Part shown: piece after piece, positions 1 through 6,495 of the stretch
Layout of the letters: the number at the start of each line of letters is the position of its first letter
Position numbering within the stretch: position 1 is the stretch's first letter
Assembly: GCA_937927445.1 (NCBI GenBank)
Contig: CALAOB010000130.1
Coordinates: 1 to 6,653 of the forward strand
Reading direction: 5' to 3'
Length of the DNA: 6,653 nucleotides
Source of the DNA: an uncultured Oribacterium sp.
GTDB lineage: Bacteria; Bacillota; Clostridia; Lachnospirales; Lachnospiraceae
Notes under the pieces: generated by a model
Database searches by the model: none
Told to the model about the DNA's origin: nothing
What the model saw: only the letters and a program-made list of their open reading frames with translations
Program-made: the position numbers and the translations under genes

Positions 1-29
1 TCCGGAAAGTTAATTCCCCCCTTGACAAC

Positions 30-187
30 GGTCACTTCATAACAGAACCAGTTAGAGTAATTTTTCCTTAGCACCCTCCGCAACGCTGAGTTTCCATAAA
101 GGAAACTCAGCGATTGCGGAGGGCTTACTGGTTCTTAGTGTCCAATTTGTGATTTTTCCGGTCTCGTAGTACTGTGCTTCCGCTGCC
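30..187 (-). ncRNA. Left copy of an unrecognised structured RNA/DNA element
   Basis: Read on the minus strand (187 to 30). Seen: a 5' block (187-158) matching the right copy at 24 of 30 positions; outer helix AGAACCAGT (135-127) with ACTGGTTCT (52-44); inner hairpin of 10 bp (123-114 with 83-74), a bulged T (113), then 12 bp (112-101 with 95-84) and a 5-nt loop (100-96). The segment TGCTAAGGAAAAATTACTC (73-55) joins the hairpin to the outer helix. A weaker lower helix may pair CACT (140-137) with AGTG (36-33) and GG (143-142) with CC (31-30), across an A/GTTATGA internal loop. The element starts about 35 bp past the adaptor gene's stop, in the same direction, so it could lie in that operon's 3' UTR, be the leader of a gene beyond the window's left edge, or be an independent small RNA. 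No promoter was recognised. It is not terminator-like: no T-run follows the hairpin on this strand. Function unknown; both limits are approximate. Confidence 0.62.
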
Positions 188-196
188 TGTCCTCCG
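181..196 (-). repeat. Short intergenic repeat, copy 1
   Basis: CGGAGGACAGGCAGCG on the minus strand, between the adaptor stop codon and the left structured element; its last seven bases overlap the element's 5' block. Related copies, all on the same strand, are at 1646-1660 and 6434-6449. Over the longer 21-bp span 181-201 it matches 6434-6454 at 19 positions. Role unknown. Confidence 0.4.
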
Positions 197-222
197 AGCG
201 TCCCTGACCCTACTGCAGGAAT

Positions 223-1557
223 TTATCCTCTGACCTTCGCGCCGTCAAACAGATCCTCGACATCGACGACGGCGACGACCGTATCCCCCTCCGCGAGGCC
301 GTCCGTGATGACGGCCTCGGTGGAGGTCGTGTAATCGACCGTGACCTTCGTTTTCACCGCGCGACCGCCCTCGATGCGATAGACATAGTGCGCGTCGTCG
401 CTCTCGAACACAGCGCCCGCCGGCACGGTGAGGGCATCCTCGTTTTCATAGAGAAGAAACGCCACATCGACACCATAACCATCCTTCGAGGCGATGTCCA
501 GCGCATCCACTGCATCGTGATCGTCCAGGACGGCACGCACATGCACCCGGTATTCCTTCAGCCCCAGGGCGGAGCTGCCCTCCGTGGCGAAGTCATTGAC
601 CTCCTCGACGGTACCGAATTCCGTTTCGTTCTGGCCCCGCAGCTTGAGGACCGTCTTCACCTTCGTGCCGGCGTGGATATACGGCGCGACGTCGGTGAGC
701 ACATCCACTTCCACCCTGCGATCGCCACTTCCACTGAGCTCGGCCACCGTCTGTCCGGCGCTGACCATGCTGGCGTTTTTCGCCGCGAGGGAGGTGACGA
801 TGCCGTCGCGGTCGGCGGTGATGGTGCAGTCGTCGATCTGATCCTGGAGGCGCCGGAGCTCGATCTCCGCGGAGTCGATCTGCGCCTTCAGGCTGATCGT
901 TTCGCTCTGGTAGAAGGCGTCGTTCAGGCTGCTCTCGTCCATGCCCTGCTTCTTCAGCTCCGCGAGGTACTTCCGGCTCTCCTTGAGACGCGCCGCACTC
1001 TGCGATGCCTGTGCCTTCGCGGCATCATAGGCGGCCCGGGCGGACTCGTATTCGCTGGTCGACACATCGCCACTCGCGTAGAGGGACTGCGTCGCTGTAA
1101 AATCCGTCGTCGCCTTCTGGAGCGCTGCATTGGCCGCGTCGGCTTCCGAAGCGATGCCCTCGAGGTACTCCTGTGGCGTCGTGGTCATCACGCGGCTGAT
1201 ATCAGACTGCGAGAGCTCCGCCTGCAGCATCTCGATGTTCTTCTCCGTCTGTTCCTTACTGTACTCGTACTCCCGGCTGTCGATGCGCAGCAGGACATCG
1301 CCCTTCCGCACCGCACTGTTTTCCGCGACCAGGACCTCGCGGACATCCCCGCTCACCTTCGATACGATCTCGACGCTGTCGCCGGAGCGGATGGTGCCGC
1401 TCTCCGTGTACCAGTCCGTCACTGCGCCCCGACGCACCCGGGTACTCTCCACCTTCAGGCGGCTGCCGATCAGCAGCTGACAGCCGACGGCGGCGATGCC
1501 GAGCAGCACGAGGAGCCCGCCGATCCAGATTCTGTACTTTATTACAAACGTTTTCAT
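223..1557 (-). CDS. Periplasmic-adaptor-like (HlyD/MacA-type) subunit of an ABC exporter
   Basis: Membrane-fusion (adaptor) protein of 444 residues, expected to sit on the outer face of the membrane and couple the neighbouring permease to its substrate. Seen: a positively charged start (MKTFVIKYR) and one membrane anchor (about 11-31); first half of a biotinyl-lipoyl-like domain (about 55-93, with GDVLLRID at 86-93); a helical, coiled-coil-like hairpin rich in Ala, Gln, Lys and Glu (about 98-242); second lipoyl half (about 246-275, with DGIVTSLAAKNASMVSAGQ); a beta-barrel domain (about 280-370); and a C-terminal membrane-proximal domain (ALTVPAGAVF onward). The ATG at 1557 is preferred over one 18 codons upstream (1611), because AGGGAG at 1567-1562 precedes it while the upstream ATG lacks a ribosome site. 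It is the last gene of the ABC operon, 139 bp after the permease. In MacA-like systems the adaptor partners an FtsX permease; the substrate here cannot be told. Confidence 0.93.
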   Translation of the reverse strand: MKTFVIKYRIWIGGLLVLLGIAAVGCQLLIGSRLKVESTRVRRGAVTDWYTESGTIRSGDSVEIVSKVSGDVREVLVAENSAVRKGDVLLRIDSREYEYSKEQTEKNIEMLQAELSQSDISRVMTTTPQEYLEGIASEADAANAALQKATTDFTATQSLYASGDVSTSEYESARAAYDAAKAQASQSAARLKESRKYLAELKKQGMDESSLNDAFYQSETISLKAQIDSAEIELRRLQDQIDDCTITADRDGIVTSLAAKNASMVSAGQTVAELSGSGDRRVEVDVLTDVAPYIHAGTKVKTVLKLRGQNETEFGTVEEVNDFATEGSSALGLKEYRVHVRAVLDDHDAVDALDIASKDGYGVDVAFLLYENEDALTVPAGAVFESDDAHYVYRIEGGRAVKTKVTVDYTTSTEAVITDGLAEGDTVVAVVDVEDLFDGAKVRG

Positions 1558-1642
1558 ACTTCTCCCTTTCTGTTTCCCGCAGCGCGTCTCGATTTCATCC
1601 TGCTGATGCACGAGCGGTGGTCTGCAGCGTTTGATCGCACAC

Positions 1643-1674
1643 AGCCGCTGCCTGCCTCCGGCGCGGTAGCGGCT
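1643..1674 (-). other. Intercistronic inverted repeat between permease and adaptor genes
   Basis: AGCCGCT (1643-1649) and AGCGGCT (1668-1674) form a 7-bp GC-rich stem around an 18-nt loop, inside the 139-bp gap between permease and adaptor. No T-run follows on the minus strand, so it does not look like an intrinsic terminator. It could stabilise or process the mRNA, or be chance in GC-rich DNA. It contains copy 2 of the short repeat. Confidence 0.35.
1646..1660 (-). repeat. Short intergenic repeat, copy 2 (one base shorter)
   Basis: CGGAGGCAGGCAGCG on the minus strand, the same as copy 1 (181-196) except for one missing A. It lies in the permease-adaptor gap. Confidence 0.35.
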
Positions 1675-1696
1675 TCCCGTGCCTTCGCGTAGCTGA

Positions 1697-4060
1697 TCAC
1701 TCCCGCTCCTTCAGCACCTCGGTGAGGGAGATGCGGCGTACGGCGTGCATTTCCATGTACACGGTGAGCATCGCCATCAGGAGGCAGATGAGGAAGGTGA
1801 TGAGGTAAGCCGCCACGGTTACGTGCATGTCGATTTTGTAGGAGTCCGACACCAGCACGTGTTCGAGCAGGTACTTGATGGCCCGGCTCCCCGGTAGTCC
1901 GAGCAGGAGCCCCGCGAGAAAATAGATCGTCATCTCGCAGCGCAGCATATCCCGGATCTCCGCGTCACCCGCGCCGAGCACCTGCAGCGTGCCGAGCTCG
2001 GTCAGCCGTTCACGGAGGTTGATCATCGAGATGTTGTAGATGAGGATCCCGCCGGTCACGATCGACATCAGCGCGAACATATAGATCATGGCCTTCATGC
2101 TCTTCATCATATCGAGGTAGGCCCGGAGCGTCTTCTGCGCATCGGCGACCCAGGTCACATGTGCGGCCTCCGACAGCGCGTCCTTGACGGACTGCATGCT
2201 GCCCGGACGGATGCGGGCGATGATGGTATTGACCGGTGTCACGCTCGCAAACATTCGCTGTATGCTTTCGATATCCGTGTAGGCGGCCCCGCCGACGTTT
2301 TCGTAGATTACCTGCGTGACCGGCACCCGGATGTACTCTTCGGACAATGCCGGGCAGCTGAGCTCGATGGTGTCGCCGGTACGTACCTTCAGCTTGTCGG
2401 CGGTGCGCCAGTTGAGGATAAGTCCGCCCGTCGGCGGAGCGTAGCGCTGTCCATACATGTCGGTGATATGCCAGAGCCGGGAATCCTTTTCGATGCCGTA
2501 CAGCAGGCTGTATTCCGTCCGATTGTCCGCGCGCAGTGCGGCGGTCAGGATGCTGAGCGGTTCGGCATACGTGATGTCATCGATGGCATCGGCGGCCTCC
2601 GCCGCCTGATGCGGATCCGTATAGTGGTCGAGACTGATCTCGAGGTCGTAGAGCTTGATTTTCTCAAACTGATCCGTATACATGCTGTCCGCGACGGTGT
2701 CGAAGGACAGCAGCACGGTGGACATCGAAAACGGAAAGGCGATGGAGAGGATGATGAGGAAGCCCCGCATCGGGTTTCGAAATACCGCGCGCAGACCCAG
2801 CCTCCGGAGTGCCGACATTGGCTGACGTGCCGTGACGTCCGCCACCCACCGACCGAGACGGCTACTCGCATGTGCCGGCGCTGCACTCCGCATCGCCTGG
2901 GCCGGATCGATCTTCAGGATGGCGCGCACACCGACGTAGACCGCTGCGATGCCGGTGAGGACCGCGATCAGTCCGCCGGTGAGGCGCGTTGAAAGGTAAT
3001 CGTGGTAGCGTGGGTCCGGGAGGTTGAAGAAGTCGACGTACATCTCGAACATGAAGCGGCCGAAGGCCCCCGCCGTGAGGTCACCGAGCAGCGCACCGAT
3101 GAAGCCGGCGATCGCGCCCTCCGCGAGGTAGGCCTTCATCAGCTCGCGGTCGGTCATGCCCATCGCCTTCAGGGTGCCGATCAGCGGCCGGCTCTGGTCG
3201 ATCATTTTCCGGAGCACGACGTAGAGCATGAAGACCGAGATGCTCATGAAGATCAGCGGCAGCAGGACGCACATGGAGATGAGCTCATGCAGCTCGCCGT
3301 CCACCATGTCGTAGCTCGTCTGGTCCGCCTGCTTCGTGAGGGACTGGAGGCCGTAGCGCTCGAGCTGCGCGCGCAGGGCAGAACGGACGTCCTCGTAGCG
3401 GTAGCCGGGCTTCAGCCGGAAGCTGAGCTCGTTTCGCACGTCGCCCATGCCCATCAGGTCCTCCATGTCCCTGAGGCCAATGCAGGCGATCTCATAGACT
3501 TCACCGTCCGGGATCATCGCGCCACCGGGCGGGATCGAGTAGATGTAATCCGGTGCGGAGCAGCGACCCGCGTAGGAAAGGCGTTTCACCTTGCCATCGT
3601 ACACGAGCCGGAGCTCCGTACCCTCCGGGTAGTTGTAGACGTCGGCCATGCGGCTCCCGAGGTAGAGGGCGTCCGCTGCTGTCGTCGGGCGCAGCGCCTG
3701 GATGCGCAGGCGGTTCAGGGTATCGTCCGGATCGTAGGACATGAGATGCACGGTGACGAGCTCCTCCTGGTCCGGGCCCAGCATGCGGAGATCGGCAGAC
3801 AGCTTTCCGGATACGGCCTCGATGCCGGGGATCTCACAGAGACGCGCGAGATCACTCGCCGGGATGGCGTCCACCGTTGCGAAGATATCCGCGAGCCCGT
3901 AGTCGTCGTAATAGGTATCGACCTGCGTTTCCAGGTTCTTCATGGTATCACTGACGCCCACATAGCAGAAAATGCCGATGCCGATGATCAGGACCGCACC
4001 GATGAAGGAGGCACGGCTTTTCAGCGCGAGGCGCAGTATGTTTTTCGAAAACTGCTTCAA
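1697..4060 (-). CDS. ABC exporter permease with two FtsX domains
   Basis: Integral membrane subunit, 787 residues, of the ABC system encoded with the ATPase just upstream. Hydrophobic segments are visible at about 18-37, 260-283, 313-335, 362-383, 432-452, 657-677, 710-728 and 746-768: one leading helix plus a three-helix FtsX bundle, twice over. Large soluble extracellular regions follow the first helix of each half (about 38-259 and 453-656). Each bundle has the usual cytoplasmic coupling segment (LIGTLKAMGMTDREL at 293-307; ELGTLQVLGAGDAEI at 688-702) and a typical end (ILKIDPAQAM; RRISLTEVLKERE). MacB permeases have one four-helix unit of roughly 400 residues, so this is the long, duplicated type common in Firmicutes. 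The TTG start (4060-4058) overlaps the ATPase stop as TTGA. GAGGGAG at 4075-4069 supports it, and the next Met (residue 40) would delete the first helix. Likely role: export or extraction of a peptide, lipid or drug from the membrane; substrate unknown. Confidence 0.93.
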   Translation of the reverse strand: MKQFSKNILRLALKSRASFIGAVLIIGIGIFCYVGVSDTMKNLETQVDTYYDDYGLADIFATVDAIPASDLARLCEIPGIEAVSGKLSADLRMLGPDQEELVTVHLMSYDPDDTLNRLRIQALRPTTAADALYLGSRMADVYNYPEGTELRLVYDGKVKRLSYAGRCSAPDYIYSIPPGGAMIPDGEVYEIACIGLRDMEDLMGMGDVRNELSFRLKPGYRYEDVRSALRAQLERYGLQSLTKQADQTSYDMVDGELHELISMCVLLPLIFMSISVFMLYVVLRKMIDQSRPLIGTLKAMGMTDRELMKAYLAEGAIAGFIGALLGDLTAGAFGRFMFEMYVDFFNLPDPRYHDYLSTRLTGGLIAVLTGIAAVYVGVRAILKIDPAQAMRSAAPAHASSRLGRWVADVTARQPMSALRRLGLRAVFRNPMRGFLIILSIAFPFSMSTVLLSFDTVADSMYTDQFEKIKLYDLEISLDHYTDPHQAAEAADAIDDITYAEPLSILTAALRADNRTEYSLLYGIEKDSRLWHITDMYGQRYAPPTGGLILNWRTADKLKVRTGDTIELSCPALSEEYIRVPVTQVIYENVGGAAYTDIESIQRMFASVTPVNTIIARIRPGSMQSVKDALSEAAHVTWVADAQKTLRAYLDMMKSMKAMIYMFALMSIVTGGILIYNISMINLRERLTELGTLQVLGAGDAEIRDMLRCEMTIYFLAGLLLGLPGSRAIKYLLEHVLVSDSYKIDMHVTVAAYLITFLICLLMAMLTVYMEMHAVRRISLTEVLKERE

Positions 4061-4770
4061 AAGAAACGCTCCCTCGCCGCGGCGACGTCGGCGTTCCCGG
4101 CGATGCGTTCGAGGCAGCCATCCTTGAAATAGAAGATGCGGTCAGCGATACAGGCGATATCCCGGTTATGGGTGATCAGAATCACCGTTTTCTGGTATGC
4201 ACGGTTGAAGTCACAGAGAAGCCGGAGGATTTCGTTTCCGGTCGTGGAGTCCAGGGCGCCGGTCGGCTCATCACAGAGCAGGATATCCGGATTCTTCGCG
4301 AGCGCACGAGCGATGGCCACGCGCTGCTGCTGTCCGCCTGACATCTCGCTCGGAAAGTGGTCTGCCCGATCGGCGAGGCCGACCTGCGCGATCAGGGTCT
4401 TCGCATCGAGCGGATCGGTGCTGAGCTCGGCGGCCAGCTCGACGTTTTCGTATGCACTGAGGCCCGGCATCAGATTGTAGAACTGAAAGACGAAACCCAC
4501 GTGCTTTCGCCGATAGGTGCAGAGCCCAGTGCTGTTCATCGCACTCAGGGCCTGTCCGTCGTACTCCACCGTACCGGCGCTCGGGCTTTCGATCCCGCCG
4601 ATGATGTTCAGCATCGTCGATTTACCGGAGCCGGAGGGCCCCAGCACCACGATGAATTCGCCCGGATATATCTCGAAGCTTACATCCCGCAGCGCATGGA
4701 CGACACTATCCCCGGAGGCGAAATCCTTACAGAGCCTGTCGGCTCGTAAAAGAGCATGTTCGCTACGCAT
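4057..4770 (-). CDS. ABC exporter ATP-binding protein (MacB/LolD family)
   Basis: Cytoplasmic ATPase of 237 residues that powers the neighbouring permease. All functional motifs are intact: Walker A GPSGSGKS (44-51), Q-loop Gln96 in VFQFYNLMPGLSAYENV, signature MSGGQQQR (143-150), Walker B ILLCDEP (163-169, catalytic Glu168), D-loop GALD (171-174) and switch His201. The FQFYNLMP/TAYENVE-like stretch after the Q-loop is typical of the LolD/MacB/FtsE group that works with FtsX-type permeases. The ATG at 4770 follows an AGAGAGGGGG ribosome site. It is the first gene of the operon; its TGA overlaps the permease start by 4 bp, indicating translational coupling. Expression is probably driven by the promoter at 4840-4813. 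Family assignment is secure; the exported substrate is not known. Confidence 0.96.
   Translation of the reverse strand: MRSEHALLRADRLCKDFASGDSVVHALRDVSFEIYPGEFIVVLGPSGSGKSTMLNIIGGIESPSAGTVEYDGQALSAMNSTGLCTYRRKHVGFVFQFYNLMPGLSAYENVELAAELSTDPLDAKTLIAQVGLADRADHFPSEMSGGQQQRVAIARALAKNPDILLCDEPTGALDSTTGNEILRLLCDFNRAYQKTVILITHNRDIACIADRIFYFKDGCLERIAGNADVAAARERFF
4069..4075 (-). promoter_or_regulatory. Ribosome binding site for the permease TTG start
   Basis: GAGGGAG on the minus strand, 8 nt before the TTG codon at 4060. It lies inside the end of the ATPase gene and fixes the non-ATG start. Confidence 0.7.
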
Positions 4771-4784
4771 AAATCCCCCTCTCT

Positions 4785-4806
4785 AAGGTTAGACAGAACT
4801 AACTTT
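4785..4806 (-). promoter_or_regulatory. Candidate operator palindrome of the ABC operon
   Basis: AAGGTTAG (4785-4792), spacer ACAGAA, CTAACTTT (4799-4806): 8-bp arms with one mismatch. It begins about 7 nt past the -10 box, so it overlaps the predicted transcription start and the early leader. This is a usual place for a repressor site (dimeric TetR, MarR or GntR types bind such palindromes). It could also form a weak hairpin in the leader RNA. No regulator gene is in the window. Confidence 0.45.
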
Positions 4807-4812
4807 GCGACG

Positions 4813-4840
4813 ATTATAGCACACAAAAAGAGCCAGTAAA
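4813..4840 (-). promoter_or_regulatory. Promoter of the ABC exporter operon
   Basis: On the minus strand: -35 TTTACT (4840-4835), 16-bp spacer, perfect -10 TATAAT (4818-4813) with the extended TGC just before it (4821-4819). It lies 42 bp upstream of the ATPase start. The -35 and most of the spacer fall in the 3' arm and T-run of the sigma gene's terminator. Confidence 0.75.
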
Positions 4841-4870
4841 ATGAAATCCGTCATTTTACTGGCTCTTTTT
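4825..4870 (-). terminator. Intrinsic terminator of the sigma factor gene (symmetrical)
   Basis: A perfect 20-bp inverted repeat (4825-4844 with 4851-4870) around a 6-nt loop. It contains AGCCAGTAAAATGA and ends in five Ts on either strand, so it could work in both directions. On the minus strand it begins 14 bp past the sigma stop codon. Confidence 0.88.
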
Positions 4871-4884
4871 CACTATTTCGTATT

Positions 4885-5751
4885 TCACTGCTCTCCGTTC
4901 ATCGCGTTTCGGATCGTTTTGATGGCGTGCTGCTCACGCTGGCGGATCGCCTCCGGGCTCACGTGGTAGAGCTCGGCGATCTCCCGCAGTGTGTGGCGCT
5001 TCCCGTTGAAGAGGCCGTAACGAAGCACGAGGGTGTTCCGCTCCTCCTCGCTGAGCTGATCCAGTGAATCATAGAGCTCCTGAATCTGCTGCTCATCGAG
5101 CACCTGGTCCTCGACATTGTCCGGCGATACGGCGATATCGCCGAGCTCCGTCGCGTCGCCGTCCTCACTGCCGACCTTCGTGTTGAGCGAGGTCTGGCGC
5201 AGCACCTCCTGGTCGAGCTGCAGACAGCGCTCCACCTCCTCGCGGCTGAAGCCGGAATCGCGTACGATGGCGTCGATCATGGCATCTCCCTCGAGGTGCT
5301 CGAGATCATAGCGCTTCTTGATCGCCTGCACCTTCATGATCCGCTCAAACTGATGATTCGAGACCCGGATGTTGAAGCCGGTGTTGTAAATCTCCTTCAG
5401 GATACTGTCGCGGATCCAGTAGGTCGCGTAGGTCGAAAACTTCGCGCCCTTCGTCGGGTCGTAGCTTCGGGCGGCCGTCATGAGGCCAATGCTTCCGGAA
5501 TTTACGAGATCATCGAGCCCGAGGGTGTGGTTGAAGAGCTTTTCGTACTTCTGTGCGGCGTGAATCACGAGTCCGCGATTGCGCTCGAAGAGCTCCGTCT
5601 CCTCAGCTTCGGCGGACTGGCCTGCTGTGGCCTTCGCCTGAATCGCGGACACGAGGCGCAGATTCTGCTGCTCCTGCGCATCATCTGCCGGCATGTTTTT
5701 TTCTACGATGATTGCTGTGTTGTTTTTCTTTGTTTCTGATAATTCAGTCAA
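4885..5751 (-). CDS. Sigma-70 family RNA polymerase sigma factor (lacks region 1)
   Basis: RNA polymerase sigma subunit of 288 residues that directs promoter recognition. Seen: region 2 (about 52-122) with DLVNSGSIGLMTAA, YDPTKGAKFSTYATYWIRDSIL; a region-3 segment (about 130-210, beginning NIRVSNHQFERI); and region 4 (about 226-285) with the -35-binding helix-turn-helix LREIAELYHVSPEAIRQREQ. The 50-residue N-terminus is polar and has no recognisable region 1.1 or 1.2, so it is an alternative or RpoD-like accessory factor rather than the main housekeeping sigma. The start is TTG (5751-5749), supported by AGAAGGGA at 5764-5757. The first internal ATG (codon 20) has no ribosome site. It lies 107 bp after the phosphatase gene, with no obvious terminator between, so the two may be co-transcribed. 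No anti-sigma gene is adjacent. Which promoters it controls cannot be told. Confidence 0.93.
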   Translation of the reverse strand: MTELSETKKNNTAIIVEKNMPADDAQEQQNLRLVSAIQAKATAGQSAEAEETELFERNRGLVIHAAQKYEKLFNHTLGLDDLVNSGSIGLMTAARSYDPTKGAKFSTYATYWIRDSILKEIYNTGFNIRVSNHQFERIMKVQAIKKRYDLEHLEGDAMIDAIVRDSGFSREEVERCLQLDQEVLRQTSLNTKVGSEDGDATELGDIAVSPDNVEDQVLDEQQIQELYDSLDQLSEEERNTLVLRYGLFNGKRHTLREIAELYHVSPEAIRQREQHAIKTIRNAMNGEQ

Positions 5752-5756
5752 TGGAA

Positions 5757-5764
5757 TCCCTTCT
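5757..5764 (-). promoter_or_regulatory. Ribosome binding site for the sigma factor TTG start
   Basis: AGAAGGGA on the minus strand, 5 nt before TTG at 5751. It decides the start in favour of this codon over the ATG at codon 20. Confidence 0.65.
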
Positions 5765-5788
5765 ACTTATAGATAGGCCAACATGAGT

Positions 5789-5823
5789 CCATGTGCGTTA
5801 CTCTTTTCAGCTGGTTCACATGG
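5789..5823 (-). other. Inverted repeat in the phosphatase-sigma gap
   Basis: CCATGTG (5789-5795) and CACATGG (5817-5823) are perfect 7-bp arms around a 21-nt spacer, ahead of the sigma gene. No T-run follows. It could be a leader hairpin or protein site, or chance. Confidence 0.3.
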
Positions 5824-5858
5824 GCGTTCGCACGGTGTGTCCGGGGTGCTGTCGCGTA

Positions 5859-6407
5859 TTATGGCATGACGAAGATCTGCTCTTCTGCATTGCCCTGTGC
5901 GAAGGTTTCGAAGCCTTCGTTGGACATCGGCTGGAAATAGCTTGTGATCATACGGCAGATCCCGTTGTGGGTCACGAGGAGGATGGTGTCGCCATCGTGC
6001 TCGTGGCGCAGCCGCTGTAGATAAGGATAGATGCGGGCGGCGATATCGAGGAAGGATTCTCCCTCCGGATAACGCGTGAAGTAGCGATGCTTTTCCGTCT
6101 GGTACGCCTCGGAATTCCGAGGCAGTCCCTCGCATGTACCGAAGTTCATCTCGATGAGCTCGGCGGCCTCCACCGGCGCCGGTGTGCCCGTGCCCTTCTG
6201 CGCGGCGACGATCTGCGCCGCTGTCTCCTTCGCCCGGCTGAGCGGTGAGCAGTAGACATGATCGAAGTGCACGTCGGCGAGCTTCGCACCGAGCGCCTGC
6301 GCCTGCGCGATACCGCGCTCGTTCAGCGGGATGTCGGTCCGGCCCAGCACCTTGTTTTCCTGATTCCACAGTGTTTCACCATGGCGTACGAGATAGAGTT
6401 TCAGCAT
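5859..6407 (-). CDS. Histidine phosphatase family (phosphoglycerate-mutase-like) protein
   Basis: Small cytoplasmic phosphatase, 182 residues, the usual length for the short branch of the family. The catalytic set is complete: LVRHGETLWN with Arg8, nucleophile His9 and Gly10; Asn15; SPLSRAKETA with Arg58; acid/base Glu86 in EMNFGTCEG; and His147 in LLVTHNG. The reaction goes through a phosphohistidine at His9. Members act as cofactor-dependent mutases, broad-specificity phosphatases or alpha-ribazole phosphatases (CobC), and sequence motifs alone do not choose between these. No cobalamin or glycolysis gene is in view, so phosphatase is the safest name. The ATG at 6407 follows a strong GGGGAGGG site (6419-6412). 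The gene is first in its direction, divergent from the right structured element; no confident promoter was found upstream. The sigma gene follows it. Confidence 0.93.
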   Translation of the reverse strand: MLKLYLVRHGETLWNQENKVLGRTDIPLNERGIAQAQALGAKLADVHFDHVYCSPLSRAKETAAQIVAAQKGTGTPAPVEAAELIEMNFGTCEGLPRNSEAYQTEKHRYFTRYPEGESFLDIAARIYPYLQRLRHEHDGDTILLVTHNGICRMITSYFQPMSNEGFETFAQGNAEEQIFVMP

Positions 6408-6433
6408 CGTGCCCTCCCCTTCTGCAGCAGCTT

Positions 6434-6449
6434 CGCTGCCTGTCGTCCG
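6434..6449 (-). repeat. Short intergenic repeat, copy 3
   Basis: CGGACGACAGGCAGCG on the minus strand, one base different from copy 1 (181-196). It lies in the leader upstream of the phosphatase gene, next to a small GCAGC/GCTGC hairpin (6427-6439). Confidence 0.4.
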
Positions 6450-6495
6450 ATCGTTCTCTTATCTGTAACAGTTCAGTGTTGAGGAATGAAGGGTC

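Noticed and set aside
22..27. A perfect TTGACA on the plus strand as a -35 box
   Set aside because: No -10-like hexamer lies 16-18 bp downstream (AGAACC/GAACCA region).
74..123. The hairpin at 74-123 (and 6561-6610) as simple transcription terminators
   Set aside because: Neither strand has a T-run directly after the hairpin in both copies; the A-rich joint and the outer covarying helix are not part of a terminator.
30..187. Integron attC site or IS200/IS605-type end as explanation for the structured elements
   Set aside because: No integron-style R''/R' box pair (RYYYAAC/GTTRRRY) at the ends, no cassette array, and no transposase or TnpB-like gene in the window. A non-autonomous relative cannot be excluded.
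1480..1485. Possible lipobox cysteine (AVGC, Cys26) in the adaptor
   Set aside because: The -3 and -2 residues (Ala, Val) fit a lipobox poorly and the hydrophobic stretch continues past the Cys, so an uncleaved anchor is more likely.
1558..1611. An in-frame ATG 18 codons upstream of the chosen adaptor start
   Set aside because: It has no ribosome site, and the added residues are hydrophilic and precede a normal membrane anchor. AGGGAG sits properly before the ATG at 1557.
388..1692. Long open frame on the plus strand opposite the adaptor gene
   Set aside because: Its product is His/Arg/Asp-rich with no recognisable domain. It mirrors the third-position GC bias of the real minus-strand gene, as do the plus-strand frames opposite the permease and sigma genes.
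5770..5780. TATAAG on the minus strand as a -10 box for the sigma gene
   Set aside because: No -35 at the right distance, and a start from it would fall in the ribosome binding site.
5797..5803. GAGTAA ahead of the sigma gene, complementary to TTACTC in the conserved joint
   Set aside because: Only six bases; expected by chance and not near the ribosome binding site.
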